A DNA stretch of 64,000 nucleotides from Calothrix sp. FI2-JRJ7 (lineage in GTDB: Bacteria; Cyanobacteriota; Cyanobacteriia; Cyanobacteriales; Nostocaceae). This document shows, piece by piece, positions 16,857 through 30,241 of the stretch. The notes beneath the pieces are model-generated. The model was given only the letters and a program-made list of their open reading frames with translations. It had not been told where the DNA came from and made no database searches. A program made the translations under genes and the position numbers. The stretch is from contig JAHHGX010000017.1 of the NCBI GenBank assembly GCA_019359675.1, forward strand, positions 1-64,000, read 5' to 3'. How positions within the stretch are numbered: position 1 is the first letter of the stretch; each line of letters starts with the position of its first letter.

Positions 16857-17615
16857 ATGCCTACACCATTTCCGGGAATGGATCCATATTTAGAACAGCC
16901 GGAACTATGGAATCAAGTTCATAATCGGTTAATAGTGGCAATTGCTGATGCACTGACACCTCAAATCGTTCCTAGTTATCACGTTTCAATTGAAGAACGA
17001 GTTTACGCAAGCGTTGATGATTCGTTACTAGTTGGAGTCGCGGATATAGCTGTTGCAAGTAAGAATAAGGCAACAAGAGCAACAACTGCACTTAAACAAG
17101 CTGAACCTGCTAAAGTTAGGGTTCCGATGCCTCTTGAAATTACGGAAAGGTTTCTAGAAATTAAGTCTACTCGAACAGGTGAGGTAGTTACCGTCATTGA
17201 GGTGCTTTCACCCAAAAATAAACGGTCAAAAGATGGTAGACAAGCTTATGAAAACAAACGGCTCAAAATTTTTGCTTCAAATACAAGTCTAGTAGAAATC
17301 GATTCATTACGGGCTGGGGAACCGATGCCGATTTTTGGTGATGCTAAAGGCGATTACTATATTTTAGTGAGTCGAGGATATGGTAGACCTGATGCGGATT
17401 TATACACATTTACAGTCCGTGATGTGTTACCTGCTTTTCCTATACCCTTAAAACAAGGTGATACAGAGCCTGTATTAGATTTGCAGCAATTGTTACATGA
17501 TATTTATGAGCGCGCAAGGTTTGATTTGGTTATTGATTACTCACAACCTGCCAAACCTCCATTATCTCCCGAAGATACTGCTTGGGCATGGGAAATTTTA
17601 GGGACTTCTAAATAA
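16857..17615 (+). CDS. DUF4058 family protein
   Basis: About 252 residues. The family signature PTPFPGMDPYLEQPELW is at the very N-terminus, so the ATG at 16857 is preferred over the in-frame GTG at 16845. Other conserved blocks are RFLEIKSTRTGEVVTVIEVLSPKNK, YENKRL and YGRPDADLYTFTVRDVLP. The family is abundant in cyanobacteria and has no established function. Conserved E...EVLSP.NK residues suggest a nuclease-like fold, which is only inference. It ends in front of a dispersed inverted repeat that separates it from the convergent peptidoglycan-binding gene. Confidence 0.85.
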   Translation: MPTPFPGMDPYLEQPELWNQVHNRLIVAIADALTPQIVPSYHVSIEERVYASVDDSLLVGVADIAVASKNKATRATTALKQAEPAKVRVPMPLEITERFLEIKSTRTGEVVTVIEVLSPKNKRSKDGRQAYENKRLKIFASNTSLVEIDSLRAGEPMPIFGDAKGDYYILVSRGYGRPDADLYTFTVRDVLPAFPIPLKQGDTEPVLDLQQLLHDIYERARFDLVIDYSQPAKPPLSPEDTAWAWEILGTSK

Positions 17616-17632
17616 TAAAACATTCTAATTTT

Positions 17633-17692
17633 CTTGTGGGGTGGGCATCCTGCCTGCCTTATGTTTGGAACGGGCAGGGATGCCCATTCCAC
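17633..17692. repeat. Dispersed GGGCATCCCTGCC inverted repeat
   Basis: CTTGTGGGGTGGGCATCC...GGGATGCCCATTCCAC forms a long imperfect hairpin between convergent genes. Relatives are at 21847-21871, 24223-24252, 53037-53102 and 62252-62322. Four of the five lie at or near gene 3' ends, consistent with use as terminators. Confidence 0.75.
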
Positions 17693-17713
17693 ATTTCAGC
17701 CCATTCCACGTGT

Positions 17714-19084
17714 TTAAAAGTATTCTACGCGCGCGTCGAAACCTCTATCGCGTAGTTGGTCACTTAGTCTTTCAGCTTCGCTACGTTCGTTAAATGAACC
17801 TGCATTTACATAATCACCTAAACCAGATTTTGCTGCAAATGCTTGTGGTAATAATTGACGCACACGGTTTAATGTGTCGTTGGCAAATATAGGAATAACT
17901 ACTACATAACGATTATTCCTTTCGGGTCGCTGTACTGCGGGTGGCGCCGGATTGTTACTTAAACCTAGTGCTTGCCATGTATTAAAATCTACAAACCCTG
18001 TTGGCGCCAGTTGTCTTGCACGTTGGAACTGTGCAACTGCATCTCTAGTTGCTGGGCCGTAATATCCATCTGCGTTACCTCTAAAAACTCCCCATTGCTG
18101 TAAGCGCTGCTGTACAATTATTACTCGCTGGCTGCGTTCTCCAAGACATATTTCACCACGTGCAGTTGAACATTCGTTAGTGTTTGGGTTCGGGTTTGGA
18201 TTACCAGGGTTAACAAGAGCTTGAGAAATTAATGTTAAGGTTTGTGAGTCAGCAATACCGTTAGGAATAAGTCCATTATTGCGTTGGAAGTTAGAGACAG
18301 CATCGCGTGTTGTCGGGCCAAAAATACCTGTTGGGTTGACAGGGAAGAAACCTAACTGCCGTAAATCTTGTTGCAGTTGTCTGACTTGAAATCCTTGGTC
18401 TCCTTGATTTAAAGCGTTATCCAAAGGACCGCCAACACTGCTTGAACCACCACCAAAAGTTCCAGCAGTGCGAATAGCTTGAAGAGTTCCAGCACCAACT
18501 ACTCCATCTGCACGCAAACCGTTCGCTTGCTGAAAACGAATTACTGCATTTTGAGTTTGTGGTCCGAAAGTAGTGGTTATTGGCCCGTTATAAAATCCTA
18601 AACGCGATAAATTACTTTGCAAGTTGCTGACTGCTTGTCCGCGACTGCCTAAACTTAGTACTCCACTTGCGCGACTACCACCACCTGTGTTACGGGTGTT
18701 ACACTTTGAGCGTAATAGTTGCTGTGTTCTTGGACCGACTGAACCTACTGCTGGTAGTCTATTTGCGCGTTGAAAGCGAGTAACTGCGTCTTGAGTTTGT
18801 GAACCAAAGTTACCTGTTACTGGGCCATTGAAGTAACCTAATTGTTTTAAACATCTTTGAACATTACTAACTTCTCCGCCTGAAGTTCCTCGTGATACGG
18901 CTAAACTTTGTCCTGCTATACTAACGACAAATAATGACAGCATTATAGGTAAAAACCGCATCATTGCGTTAAAAGAAAGTTTATTCCAATTCCAAGATGC
19001 TAAACCGACTTGGATATTTGTTACTTCGACTTCTTCAGGCGCCTCATAAGCCGAAGCTAGATGCAGATAACCAGTATTTTCCAT
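17714..19084 (-). CDS. Peptidoglycan-binding protein with four PG_binding_1 repeats and SPOR-like tail
   Basis: 456 residues. The N-terminus MENTGYLHLASAYEAPEEVEV is a cytoplasmic stretch frequent in cyanobacterial proteins of this type, followed by a membrane segment (MMRFLPIMLSLFVVSIAGQSLA, about 41-62). Four repeats of the form VxxLQxxLxxLGxFxGPxTGxFGxxTxxAVxxFQ lie at about 72-130, 145-205, 228-290 and 310-370. The last 65 residues (VVVIPIF...RSEAERLSDQLRDRGFDARVEYF) resemble a SPOR-type glycan-binding domain. The role is probably cell-wall anchoring. No catalytic domain is visible. Confidence 0.88.
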   Translation of the reverse strand: MENTGYLHLASAYEAPEEVEVTNIQVGLASWNWNKLSFNAMMRFLPIMLSLFVVSIAGQSLAVSRGTSGGEVSNVQRCLKQLGYFNGPVTGNFGSQTQDAVTRFQRANRLPAVGSVGPRTQQLLRSKCNTRNTGGGSRASGVLSLGSRGQAVSNLQSNLSRLGFYNGPITTTFGPQTQNAVIRFQQANGLRADGVVGAGTLQAIRTAGTFGGGSSSVGGPLDNALNQGDQGFQVRQLQQDLRQLGFFPVNPTGIFGPTTRDAVSNFQRNNGLIPNGIADSQTLTLISQALVNPGNPNPNPNTNECSTARGEICLGERSQRVIIVQQRLQQWGVFRGNADGYYGPATRDAVAQFQRARQLAPTGFVDFNTWQALGLSNNPAPPAVQRPERNNRYVVVIPIFANDTLNRVRQLLPQAFAAKSGLGDYVNAGSFNERSEAERLSDQLRDRGFDARVEYF

Positions 19085-19657
19085 AATTTTAACAAAGTTT
19101 TAGCAAGTAAGTTTTTTCGGTTAAAGAAATTACCTGTTATGGCATATACCTTACAGGTGTGTCAAACACTTAGGTTTATATCAAAGTAGTGAGGCAGAGT
19201 AGTTAAAGTAGCTGTCGTGAATAGTCACGTTTGCTACGTTGTGTTTATTAAATAGAATCACCTTGACTTAGTAGTATTCCGGTTTTCTACCCAAAATTTT
19301 TGCTACATCTGACGCAGCCACTACAAAAAAATCAAAAATACCAGAAATTAAAGCTTTTACGCCTTATTACCCCCAATTGCACACAACTATACACAAACCG
19401 CCTATAAATGGAAATATACCACTGACTTTCTTTACATGCGTCAATTTCCTAGATTAAATTTAAATAAATGGCTGCTGTACTATGCTTATATTCTAAGTGA
19501 TTTCGCTAGATAATACTGAAATATTTATTGTTACTTTAACTACTTGTACGTAGATTTGAGACAAAAATGTCCACAAATTGTGGACATTGTACTGTGGAGA
19601 TTTTTGATTTATTAAAACGTTAGGCGCCACTAATGAAAACCTAGAAACCAGGTTTCT
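19085..19657. other. Intergenic region, no gene recognised
   Basis: A perfect 10-bp inverted repeat ATGTCCACAA / TTGTGGACAT lies at about 19567-19588. About 19638-19655 holds AAAACCTAGAAACCAGGTTTC, a fragment of the element at 31665-31782. This fragment is where transcripts from ccsB would end. The rest is AT-rich without coding signal. Confidence 0.5.
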
Positions 19658-21046
19658 TTACGTAAGAGATACTTCTTTTTGGTTTTTGGTGGATGCGGAA
19701 TTTACTTTGTCAAGTATAGATAAGACTTCTTGTTCAAAAGCGACTTGTGCGCGGTTGGTTTTGCCACCTACATACAAGCGACCATCTTTTTGTAGTGCCC
19801 AAACTTGAGAGTGAGAGAAATAACTCATCGCGACACCTGCCATTAAAATCGCAAACCCGCTATAAACGATGGGAATACCTGGGTCTGCTTTAATTTGCAA
19901 TCCTGTACTGCCTATGACATCGAGTAACTTTAATGTTACACCATTAATTTGTGTGGACATACCTGTTCGCAAGGTGTTCGCAAGTTGACCTTTACTGTCG
20001 TATATCAATACCATTCCCTGTAAATCTTTGGCAAGTAATGATACACCTTCGCTTAAGTCGGGTTTGATAGGTATCCACGTACCCCAAATTCTACCTTTGC
20101 CGTTGGTATTAAGCGGCGCCATTGGTAACTGAAATATTGGACTATTATTAACACGAACGCGAACTGCGGCAATACCCCAGTCGGTTTGGTAAAGAGTTAC
20201 TCCATTATGGCGTAAAGGTTTGTTGACATATATTGTTTGATTATCAACTTCTTTACCTTGAGCATCTAATACCGACATTTTCGAGTAAAATTGGTCAATG
20301 CCACCTGAAGGTGTGTAGTCAATCCAAAAACGGTCAACATGTACCGACCAATCTTTGGGAACTTGTGATGCTGCAAACGGACCCGCATCAATAATATTTT
20401 TAATTTGGAATGTTTCACCGCTTGGTACCATTTCTTGAGCAACGAACCCTGTCATGGCGCCGAAAATAGAACCAAGTAAAGTTACAACTATTCCAATGTG
20501 AACTATAATGGGTCCAATTCGACCAACAATACCTTTGCGTGCGTAAAGTGTATTATCTTGTTGATAGACTTTATATTGCTGATTTTGTAAAATCTCAGGT
20601 AATGAATTTAACGAAGCATCATCAAATTCTGCACTTAAAGCGAGTTTCTGAAATTGTTGAGGTCTTTCATAAAATTTCCATTTACGCGCTGACTTTAAAG
20701 CAGGTAGCTGACGGGTAAATGTACAAGCAACTAAACTTGTGCCAAATAATATGAGTAGTGATAAAAACCACCATGTGCGGTAAACATGGTCTAAACCAAT
20801 GAAAAGTAAGACTTTCCAAGTTAGAAATCCAAATAAAGCTGGATGTTCAGGATAATTTGTTTGATAAAATGCTAGCGACTGCCCTTGTTCTATAACAGTA
20901 CCAAGGATACTAAAACCTGCAATTACAAGTAGCATCACAATGGCAAGTCTTAAATCGGTCAATATTGGTAATATATCTTGTCTTATTGAACGTTTAAGAA
21001 GAGAAAACCAATTAAGTTCTTTTTCAGTTGTGTTATCAGCAGTCAT
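19658..21046 (-). CDS. ccsB: Cytochrome c biogenesis protein CcsB (Ccs1/ResB family)
   Basis: 462 residues. There are three membrane segments near the N-terminus ([77 protein letters not shown]). A large lumenal domain (about 190-400) contains [22 protein letters not shown], and a C-terminal segment is [21 protein letters not shown]. This is the ResB/Ccs1 layout. With CcsA it forms the system II haem-delivery and ligation complex for c-type cytochromes at the thylakoid membrane. ccdA is 24 bp upstream on the same strand, as expected for a maturation operon. Confidence 0.9.
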   Translation of the reverse strand: MTADNTTEKELNWFSLLKRSIRQDILPILTDLRLAIVMLLVIAGFSILGTVIEQGQSLAFYQTNYPEHPALFGFLTWKVLLFIGLDHVYRTWWFLSLLILFGTSLVACTFTRQLPALKSARKWKFYERPQQFQKLALSAEFDDASLNSLPEILQNQQYKVYQQDNTLYARKGIVGRIGPIIVHIGIVVTLLGSIFGAMTGFVAQEMVPSGETFQIKNIIDAGPFAASQVPKDWSVHVDRFWIDYTPSGGIDQFYSKMSVLDAQGKEVDNQTIYVNKPLRHNGVTLYQTDWGIAAVRVRVNNSPIFQLPMAPLNTNGKGRIWGTWIPIKPDLSEGVSLLAKDLQGMVLIYDSKGQLANTLRTGMSTQINGVTLKLLDVIGSTGLQIKADPGIPIVYSGFAILMAGVAMSYFSHSQVWALQKDGRLYVGGKTNRAQVAFEQEVLSILDKVNSASTKNQKEVSLT

Positions 21047-21070
21047 GTGGTTAATATAAGCGATTATGGG

Positions 21071-21802
21071 CTAAATAGGAATTCGAGAAAGTAAAGAAAA
21101 TACGCCAAATGCTACTAACATTACACCACTGACAGGATTTATCCAACCCGACCAGCGTCGCAGTTCGAGTATCTTTTTTATAGAAGCAGTAAATGTGCCA
21201 GCTAAAATTAACGGCGCCACATAACCTAATGTATAGGAGAGTAATAAAACTCCACCCATAAATAAATCTTGTTGCTTTGCCACCCACCCCAGTAAACTTA
21301 CTAAAACTGGAGTACTACAAGGAGAAGCAACTAATCCAAAACTGAGACCAATACAATACGCGCGTACACCTTGAGGTAAATCTTGAGAAATCCAATCTGT
21401 ACCACCAAAAGAGGGTAATTGTAAAGGTAAAGCTTCGAGGAGGTTTAACCCCATTAAAATAGCGATAATACTAACAATGATTGGTAGACCAATTCCAATT
21501 TGACCGTATACTCTCCCAAAACCTGCGGCAAATATACCTAAACCAGCAAGTGTGGTTGCCAAACCTAGAGAAAACCAAGTTGACTGAGAAAAAGCTTGTA
21601 AACGAGTTTTAGTTTCGTATCCGCCAATATAACCAATTGTAATTGGCAACATCGACAGCATACAAGGTGTAAGACTGGTGAGCAATCCAGCTAAAAATAT
21701 TACACCAATACTGATGATACTCAAATGCGTAAGTTGGCTAGCGACAATACCGTTAGCAAAGCGTTCGAGTTGATAGAGTTGGGTAGAAAGAGTTTCCAGC
21801 AT
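21071..21802 (-). CDS. ccdA: Thiol:disulfide transfer protein CcdA
   Basis: 243 residues with six predicted membrane segments. The two conserved cysteines sit in LTSLTPCMLSMLPITIGY and GLVASPCSTPVLVSLLGW, as in CcdA/DsbD-beta. CcdA passes reducing equivalents across the thylakoid membrane to keep apocytochrome c haem-binding cysteines reduced. Its end lies 24 bp upstream of the ccsB start, so the two are almost certainly co-transcribed. Confidence 0.92.
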   Translation of the reverse strand: MLETLSTQLYQLERFANGIVASQLTHLSIISIGVIFLAGLLTSLTPCMLSMLPITIGYIGGYETKTRLQAFSQSTWFSLGLATTLAGLGIFAAGFGRVYGQIGIGLPIIVSIIAILMGLNLLEALPLQLPSFGGTDWISQDLPQGVRAYCIGLSFGLVASPCSTPVLVSLLGWVAKQQDLFMGGVLLLSYTLGYVAPLILAGTFTASIKKILELRRWSGWINPVSGVMLVAFGVFSLLSRIPI

Positions 21803-21846
21803 GGGTGTTGATAAAGTTAGGATGCTTACTCTGCTTGCATTCTAAC

Positions 21847-21871
21847 GTGGAACGGGCATCCCTGCCTGTTC
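21847..21871. repeat. Dispersed GGGCATCCCTGCC repeat, short copy
   Basis: GTGGAACGGGCATCCCTGCC lies between the Uma2 gene and ccdA. It is the same family as 17633-17692, with only one arm complete. Confidence 0.6.
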
Positions 21872-21897
21872 TATAACTTAATATATTTGGTATATTG

Positions 21898-22455
21898 TTA
21901 TGAAAATAAATCGGTAACAGCTATACTAAAGCCTTGTAAAAAAACTTGAGTGGTAGCTGTTTCTCCTAAAGTCAATAATAAATGTTTATCTTTAGTAAGA
22001 ATAATAATCCATTGGTTTTCAGGATAGATTAACCACACTTCTAAACAACCCGAATCTAAATATTGTTTAGCTTTAGCAAATAAATATTCAGCGCTATCAT
22101 CAGCAGAGGCAATTTCTGCAATCAATGGAAAACTTTGCGGTAAAAAGTCAGCATTACCGTATTGCGATAGTAAATGTTTATCTAAATAAGAAACATCTGG
22201 ACGACGACCTTGTTTATTCGTGCGACAAAGTGCTTCTGTATAAACTTCTCCTCCTTGACCACTAGAGAGCATATAGCTTCTCCAGTAATAACTAACGCGC
22301 GCTTGAATTTTACTATGCAGCAACGTCATCCCAACTTTCTCAATTATTTTGCCATCAACCCATTCTGCATTTTTTAAAGGATGATTAAAAAACTCTTCAA
22401 GGGAAGTTGCTGGTGGATATATTATCGTTTCTTGTTGTTGAAAAGAAATCACCAT
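21898..22455 (-). CDS. Uma2 family (DUF820) putative restriction-endonuclease-fold protein
   Basis: About 185 residues. An in-frame TTG at 22470 exists, but the ATG at 22455 (MVISFQQQETIIYPP) is a better start. Conserved family pieces are EWVDGKIIE, GRRPDVSYLDK, PLIAEIASADDSAEYLFAKAKQYLDSGCLEVWLIYPE. The D...E.xS..D...K pattern fits the PD-(D/E)XK nuclease fold. Uma2 proteins are hugely amplified in cyanobacteria and their role is not established. A decayed toxin-antitoxin pair lies just upstream. Confidence 0.85.
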   Translation of the reverse strand: MVISFQQQETIIYPPATSLEEFFNHPLKNAEWVDGKIIEKVGMTLLHSKIQARVSYYWRSYMLSSGQGGEVYTEALCRTNKQGRRPDVSYLDKHLLSQYGNADFLPQSFPLIAEIASADDSAEYLFAKAKQYLDSGCLEVWLIYPENQWIIILTKDKHLLLTLGETATTQVFLQGFSIAVTDLFS

Positions 22456-22477
22456 AATCTGCTTCCCCAAAGCTAAA

Positions 22478-22792
22478 TTATAAATCTTCTATACTTTCTT
22501 CTAGAATACTGTCTATATCGCGCATACTAGCTAAAACCCTTAAAATTTCCAAGTGCGTTTCTTTAACTCGGTAGACTACAATATAAGCTATTTTACCTAT
22601 TTTCCGTGTTACAAGTTCTCATGTACTAGGAACTCGTCCAGGTTTTCCCAGATTTGGCATAGAGGATAATTTACTGATAGCTCGGTTTAAACGTGCAGCA
22701 ACATCAAAGGCCTATTCTGGGTTATTATCAGCAATATAAGAGCGAATAGCTGCTAAATCTTCAACAGCAAGTGAGAGAAAAACTATACGCAT
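22478..22792 (-). pseudogene. RelE/ParE-type toxin, two in-frame stops
   Basis: The minus strand reads MRIVFLSLAVEDLAAIRSYIADNNPE, then a TAG stop, then AFDVAARLNRAISKLSSMPNLGKPGRVPST, then a TGA stop, then ELVTRKIGKIAYIVVYRV...ILRVLASMRD to the natural end. The order of ParE blocks (helical hairpin, LxxxPxxGxxGR, Y.V.YRV, .I..V) is intact, so only point mutations inactivated it. The toxin start overlaps the antitoxin remnant stop by 10 bp, the normal arrangement. Confidence 0.8.
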
Positions 22793-22875
22793 GGAGCAGG
22801 TTTTTCATCCTCCGTTCCCCAAGATTCAAGCCAAGTTTGTACATCTTCAGCATTTACCCATTTAGGAAAGCACAT
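22783..22875 (-). pseudogene. Antitoxin C-terminal remnant upstream of the broken RelE/ParE toxin
   Basis: Thirty codons read MCFPKWVNAEDVQTWLESWG followed by TEDEKPAPCV and a stop. It is the tail of a cyanobacterial antitoxin. The N-terminal DNA-binding part is absent, with FtsW coding sequence starting 30 bp further on. Loss of both partners fits a dead module. Confidence 0.55.
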
Positions 22876-22905
22876 CCGTTACAGGAGCGTTACCGTTGCC
22901 AGTTT

Positions 22906-24177
22906 TCACCGTGATGTAGTAATACGTCTACGTCTTTTAGTTCGTGTTAATTCTGGGTTGATAGGTACAACTTCAGCTTCGCTACTTTCGCGAGCAACAC
23001 GAACTAGTAAAGCTGCGGCAAGTAAACTGGCTATCATTGAGTTACCACCGTAACTAAATAATGGTAAAGGTAAACCGGTAGTTGGCAAGGCGCCTGTAGT
23101 TACACCAATATGTAGTAATGACTGTCCAACCATGACCACAGTAATGCCAATTGCAATAAGTCGGTAAATAGGATTGGTTGCTTTGATTGCTACAATTAAA
23201 CCTAAAGTAGCGTATATAGCCAGTAATGATAGCAATACCATGCAGCCAACGAAGCCAAATTCTTCAGCAAATACAGAAAATATAAAGTCGGTATCTTGAA
23301 TAGGTAGATAAAAAAGTTTTTGCTGTGATAACCCATACCCTGTTCCCGACTGTCCACCGGAACCAATTGCAAGTAAACTTTGCACTAGCTGATAACCGTT
23401 ACCTGTGGCATCTGCCCAAGGGTTGATAAAAGACATTACCCGTTTACGTTGGTATTCACGGATGCTGATACTTAACGTCGCAAGTACAATTCCACCAAGC
23501 GCGGTGCTTCCTAAATATTTATAAGGTAGTCCAGCGCCGAGTGCAATTAACCATATAGTCATTCCGCACAACGCAGCAGTACTAAGGTTGGGCTGGGCAA
23601 GTATACCTAAAACAACTAAACCAAACACACCTAGCCAAGTAAACCTTACACGCCATGTTAATTTATCCCATTGTCCAAATAATCGGGCGCTTTGAATAAC
23701 TAAAAAGGGTTTAATTAATTCAGATGGTTGAATTGGAACTGGACCGAGTAACCTACGTGCGGCGCCTAAGTCACTTTTACCAAGTCCAGGAATTAGCGTC
23801 ACAAAAATTAGCAGCAACATCAAGAAGATAAACCAGTGAGATATACCTGTTATCTTCTTAACTGGGGTATTAACAATAATATTGAATCCTAATATGCCAA
23901 CGACAACCCAAATGAGTTGGCGTTTAAAGTAATACAATCCATCTTGGAACTTTGCGTCTGCTACTGGGTAAGACGCACTAAACAAAACAGCAAGTCCCAC
24001 AAACAGCCAGACCATAGTCAGCCAGCGCAATAAACGCGCTTCAAGTGCCCAACTGTTTACGGAGTCATCTAAAAATGGTATCAGGCGACGAATTATCTTC
24101 ACTATCGGTACACTGGGTGAAGTTGAGTAAGTATAAACAAGAAACGATATTACTCGATTTAACCCAAATTTACCCAC
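22906..24177 (-). CDS. ftsW: FtsW/RodA/SpoVE family septal peptidoglycan polymerase
   Basis: 423 residues with about ten membrane segments. Family motifs are GLGKSDLGAARRLLGPVPIQPSELIKP, FINPWADATGNGYQLVQSLLAIGSGG, and TTGLPLPLFSYGGNSM. SEDS proteins polymerise glycan strands with a partner class B PBP. The call FtsW over RodA is based on general likeness to cyanobacterial FtsW. The first 25 residues (MGKFGLNRVISFLVYTYS...) are atypical, and a GTG at 24102 (VKIIRRLIPFLDD) may be the real start. Confidence 0.85.
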   Translation of the reverse strand: MGKFGLNRVISFLVYTYSTSPSVPIVKIIRRLIPFLDDSVNSWALEARLLRWLTMVWLFVGLAVLFSASYPVADAKFQDGLYYFKRQLIWVVVGILGFNIIVNTPVKKITGISHWFIFLMLLLIFVTLIPGLGKSDLGAARRLLGPVPIQPSELIKPFLVIQSARLFGQWDKLTWRVRFTWLGVFGLVVLGILAQPNLSTAALCGMTIWLIALGAGLPYKYLGSTALGGIVLATLSISIREYQRKRVMSFINPWADATGNGYQLVQSLLAIGSGGQSGTGYGLSQQKLFYLPIQDTDFIFSVFAEEFGFVGCMVLLSLLAIYATLGLIVAIKATNPIYRLIAIGITVVMVGQSLLHIGVTTGALPTTGLPLPLFSYGGNSMIASLLAAALLVRVARESSEAEVVPINPELTRTKRRRRITTSR

Positions 24178-24222
24178 AATTCCATAAATTAGTTATGCAC
24201 TAGTATTTATAGATACATATAT

Positions 24223-24252
24223 CTTGTGGAATGGGCATCCCTGCCCGTTCCA
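24223..24252. repeat. Dispersed GGGCATCCCTGCC inverted repeat
   Basis: CTTGTGGAATGGGCATCCC followed by TGCCCGTTCC, in the gap between the apc operon 3' end and ftsW. Same family as 17633-17692. Confidence 0.7.
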
Positions 24253-24330
24253 AAAATAACTTTCAATACTTATGTACTTTATATTGGCGCCTGAATTAAG
24301 GCTAGCTGGTAAGATAGTTTCACAAGATAG

Positions 24331-24357
24331 CAAAAAAAGAGGTCTAAAAAGACCTCT
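24331..24357 (-). terminator. Intrinsic terminator of the apc operon
   Basis: On the minus strand the stem AGAGGTCT / AGACCTCT is followed by seven T residues. It lies about 50 bp after the apcC stop, a textbook rho-independent terminator for apcE-A-B-C. Confidence 0.85.
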
Positions 24358-24403
24358 AGGTAACTCCCGATAGTAATTTCTTGTTGGAGAGTAAGTATAT
24401 AAG

Positions 24404-24607
24404 TTATAGAAGACCAGTGTTTAAACCTTGTTTGCCAGTAGCAAGCTCAACTTTAACGATTCTGCCACCCATTTTTTGAATACGTTGCTGTTCTTTGAAC
24501 CAGTTTTCGTAAGGAACTAGTTTTGTGAAGAAGGTATTTTGAAGTTCGCGTTGGGTTCTAATCCGGGTTTGGCTAGGTACACAAGCTGTAACTTTAAACA
24601 TCCGCAT
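24404..24607 (-). CDS. apcC: Phycobilisome core small linker LC7.8
   Basis: 67 residues: MRMFKVTACVPSQTRIRTQRELQNTFFTKLVPYENWF... with the CpcD-like linker fold. It caps the allophycocyanin trimer. The family length is normal. It is the last gene of the apc operon, 300 bp after apcB, and is followed by a strong terminator. A GGAGAC ribosome-binding site lies just upstream on the minus strand (AGGAGACTTATCACC). Confidence 0.95.
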   Translation of the reverse strand: MRMFKVTACVPSQTRIRTQRELQNTFFTKLVPYENWFKEQQRIQKMGGRIVKVELATGKQGLNTGLL

Positions 24608-24907
24608 GGTGATAAGTCTCCTGTATGAAGTGGAATATCTTTTTTATTTCAAAAATTATGAGTGTTGAATATTTGCCTACTCATTGCAAGACTGGGAATC
24701 AATCATCAATACTAGCCTGCCAAAACTCATTAAACAAAACTTACTCAATATCTAAGTTACTTTATGTATAGTTTTGTCTATCCACTTAGCACTCAGCACT
24801 CAGCACTTTTTACTCAATAAGCTCTCAGCCTTCTAGCACTCACAACTGATTCCCAGCCCTTAAATTACGCAATTAATTTGTAGCTAAATGCGCGCGTGTT
24901 ACGACTA
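24608..24907. other. apcB-apcC intergenic region with heptanucleotide tandem repeats
   Basis: CACTCAG units (CACTCAGCACTCAGCACTTT, about 24790-24809) and related CTAGCACTCACAACT units occur. They are short tandemly repeated repetitive sequences typical of heterocystous cyanobacteria. The region separates apcC from apcB and could influence the relative abundance of apcC mRNA. No gene was seen. Confidence 0.6.
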
Positions 24908-25393
24908 TTAGCTCAAGCCAGAGCTGATGTAGTCTAAGTAAACGCCCATTTCTTTACCAGCGTCAGGACCTACCAAGCTAGCAGTCACTTCTTTGATTGA
25001 TTGAATAGCTTGTACGGTGGCGCCTACGGGTACACCTAATGAGTTGTAGGTTTCTTTCAAACCGTTAAGTACGCGCTCATCTAAAATAGATGGGTCGCCA
25101 GCTAACATTGCGTATGTAGCATAACGGAGGTAGTAGTCTAAGTCGCGGATGCAAGCAGCATAACGACGTGTGGTGTACATGTTACCACCTGGACGGGTGA
25201 TATCTGAGTACAACAACGATTTAGCAACAGCTTCTTTTACGATTGCAGCTGCGTTTGCACTGATGGTGGTAGCTGCACGAACGCGAAGTTCGCCTGTTGC
25301 AAAGTAACCTTTGAGCTTGTCGATTGCAGATGAATCAAGGTACTTGCCTTGAACGTCTGAAGAATTTATTACTGAGGTAATTGCGTCTTGCAT
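24908..25393 (-). CDS. apcB: Allophycocyanin beta subunit
   Basis: 161 residues, starting [31 protein letters not shown]. The phycocyanobilin-binding cysteine lies in [25 protein letters not shown] (about Cys81). The C-terminus is [13 protein letters not shown]. The length is exactly the family norm. The protein pairs with ApcA in the phycobilisome core. The gene is 107 bp downstream of apcA. Confidence 0.97.
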   Translation of the reverse strand: MQDAITSVINSSDVQGKYLDSSAIDKLKGYFATGELRVRAATTISANAAAIVKEAVAKSLLYSDITRPGGNMYTTRRYAACIRDLDYYLRYATYAMLAGDPSILDERVLNGLKETYNSLGVPVGATVQAIQSIKEVTASLVGPDAGKEMGVYLDYISSGLS

Positions 25394-25500
25394 TGTTGTT
25401 ATTTCCTTATTTCCAACCGTAATTACAATAATCCGGCGCCTAATTTTAATCAGATTGAGTCTAAAGTTTGAGATTAATCTTTCTATAGATTAAATCAAAA

Positions 25501-25986
25501 CTATGACATAGCACCAATTACGTAGTCGAAGTAAGAGCCAGCTTCACCAGCATCTTCACCAGACATAAGTCCAGTAGCAACGCTCTTCATTGCACCAACA
25601 CCAGCAACAACAGCGTCAATGGGGGTACCAAGTGACTTGTACATTTCGCGTACACCAACGATACCGATTTCTTCGATAGGTGTTACATCACCAGATACGA
25701 TTCCGTAGGTGATTAAGCGCAAGTAGTAGTCAAGGTCACGTAAGCAGGTAGCAGTCATTTCTTGACCGTATGCGTTTCCACCAGGAGAAACAACGTCAGG
25801 ACGCTTTTGGAACAACTGGTCGCCAGCTTGCTTAACGATGCGCTCGCGGTTGTCGGTTAATGCTTGAGCAATACGTAGGCGCTTTTCTCCAGTGGTGACG
25901 AAGGATTTGATTCTATCCAATTCGCCAGGGCTGAGATAGCGTGCTTCTGCGTCTGCATTCACGATGGACTTCGTGACGATACTCAT
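25501..25986 (-). CDS. apcA: Allophycocyanin alpha subunit
   Basis: 161 residues, starting [30 protein letters not shown]. The chromophore cysteine lies in [23 protein letters not shown] (about Cys81). The C-terminus is [12 protein letters not shown]. It forms the alpha/beta monomer of allophycocyanin that passes energy to ApcE/ApcD. It lies 420 bp downstream of apcE, with a repeat-containing gap. Confidence 0.97.
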   Translation of the reverse strand: MSIVTKSIVNADAEARYLSPGELDRIKSFVTTGEKRLRIAQALTDNRERIVKQAGDQLFQKRPDVVSPGGNAYGQEMTATCLRDLDYYLRLITYGIVSGDVTPIEEIGIVGVREMYKSLGTPIDAVVAGVGAMKSVATGLMSGEDAGEAGSYFDYVIGAMS

Positions 25987-26406
25987 CTTTTGGATTCCTC
26001 TAATACTAGGTAAAACCAGATTTACGAGTTACTGGCACTGTTACAACGGTTGTGAATTTATCTCGCTGCCTTAAACAGCTTCGAGAACCCACTTGCGTAA
26101 ATTCATCAACACAAGCGGTTAAACTCAACTACCTCTTATGGATTATTTTCAGGCATCCTGTTGAGTATTTATGACTCTTCTTAACACTTTGTAATATTTG
26201 CTTTCATGTTTGCTATTGTACGTATTTTGTGCTTATAGTTTGAAAGCTTTGTTAAGAAATGTTTTAAAATTCAGCACAAAATAGGCTGGCGCCTTTCTCG
26301 ATGGTCAACAGCCTAATTTAATCCCCCCAACCCCCCGCGTGGAAGGGGGCTTAAATACTTCTCTTTCCCCCCCGAATTCGCGGGGGGTAGGGGGGAATCA
26401 GATGAA
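25987..26406. other. apcE-apcA intergenic region with a GGGGG-hairpin repeat
   Basis: About 26320-26399 holds AATCCCCCCAACCCCCC...GGGGGGTAGGGGGGAATC, a dispersed long hairpin related to 41326-41439. It sits just after apcE and probably forms a processing or attenuation structure that lets apcA/apcB exceed apcE in mRNA abundance. The region 26000-26310 is AT-rich and likely holds an internal apcA promoter. These are inferences from position. Confidence 0.55.
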
Positions 26407-30241
<3,835 letters not shown>

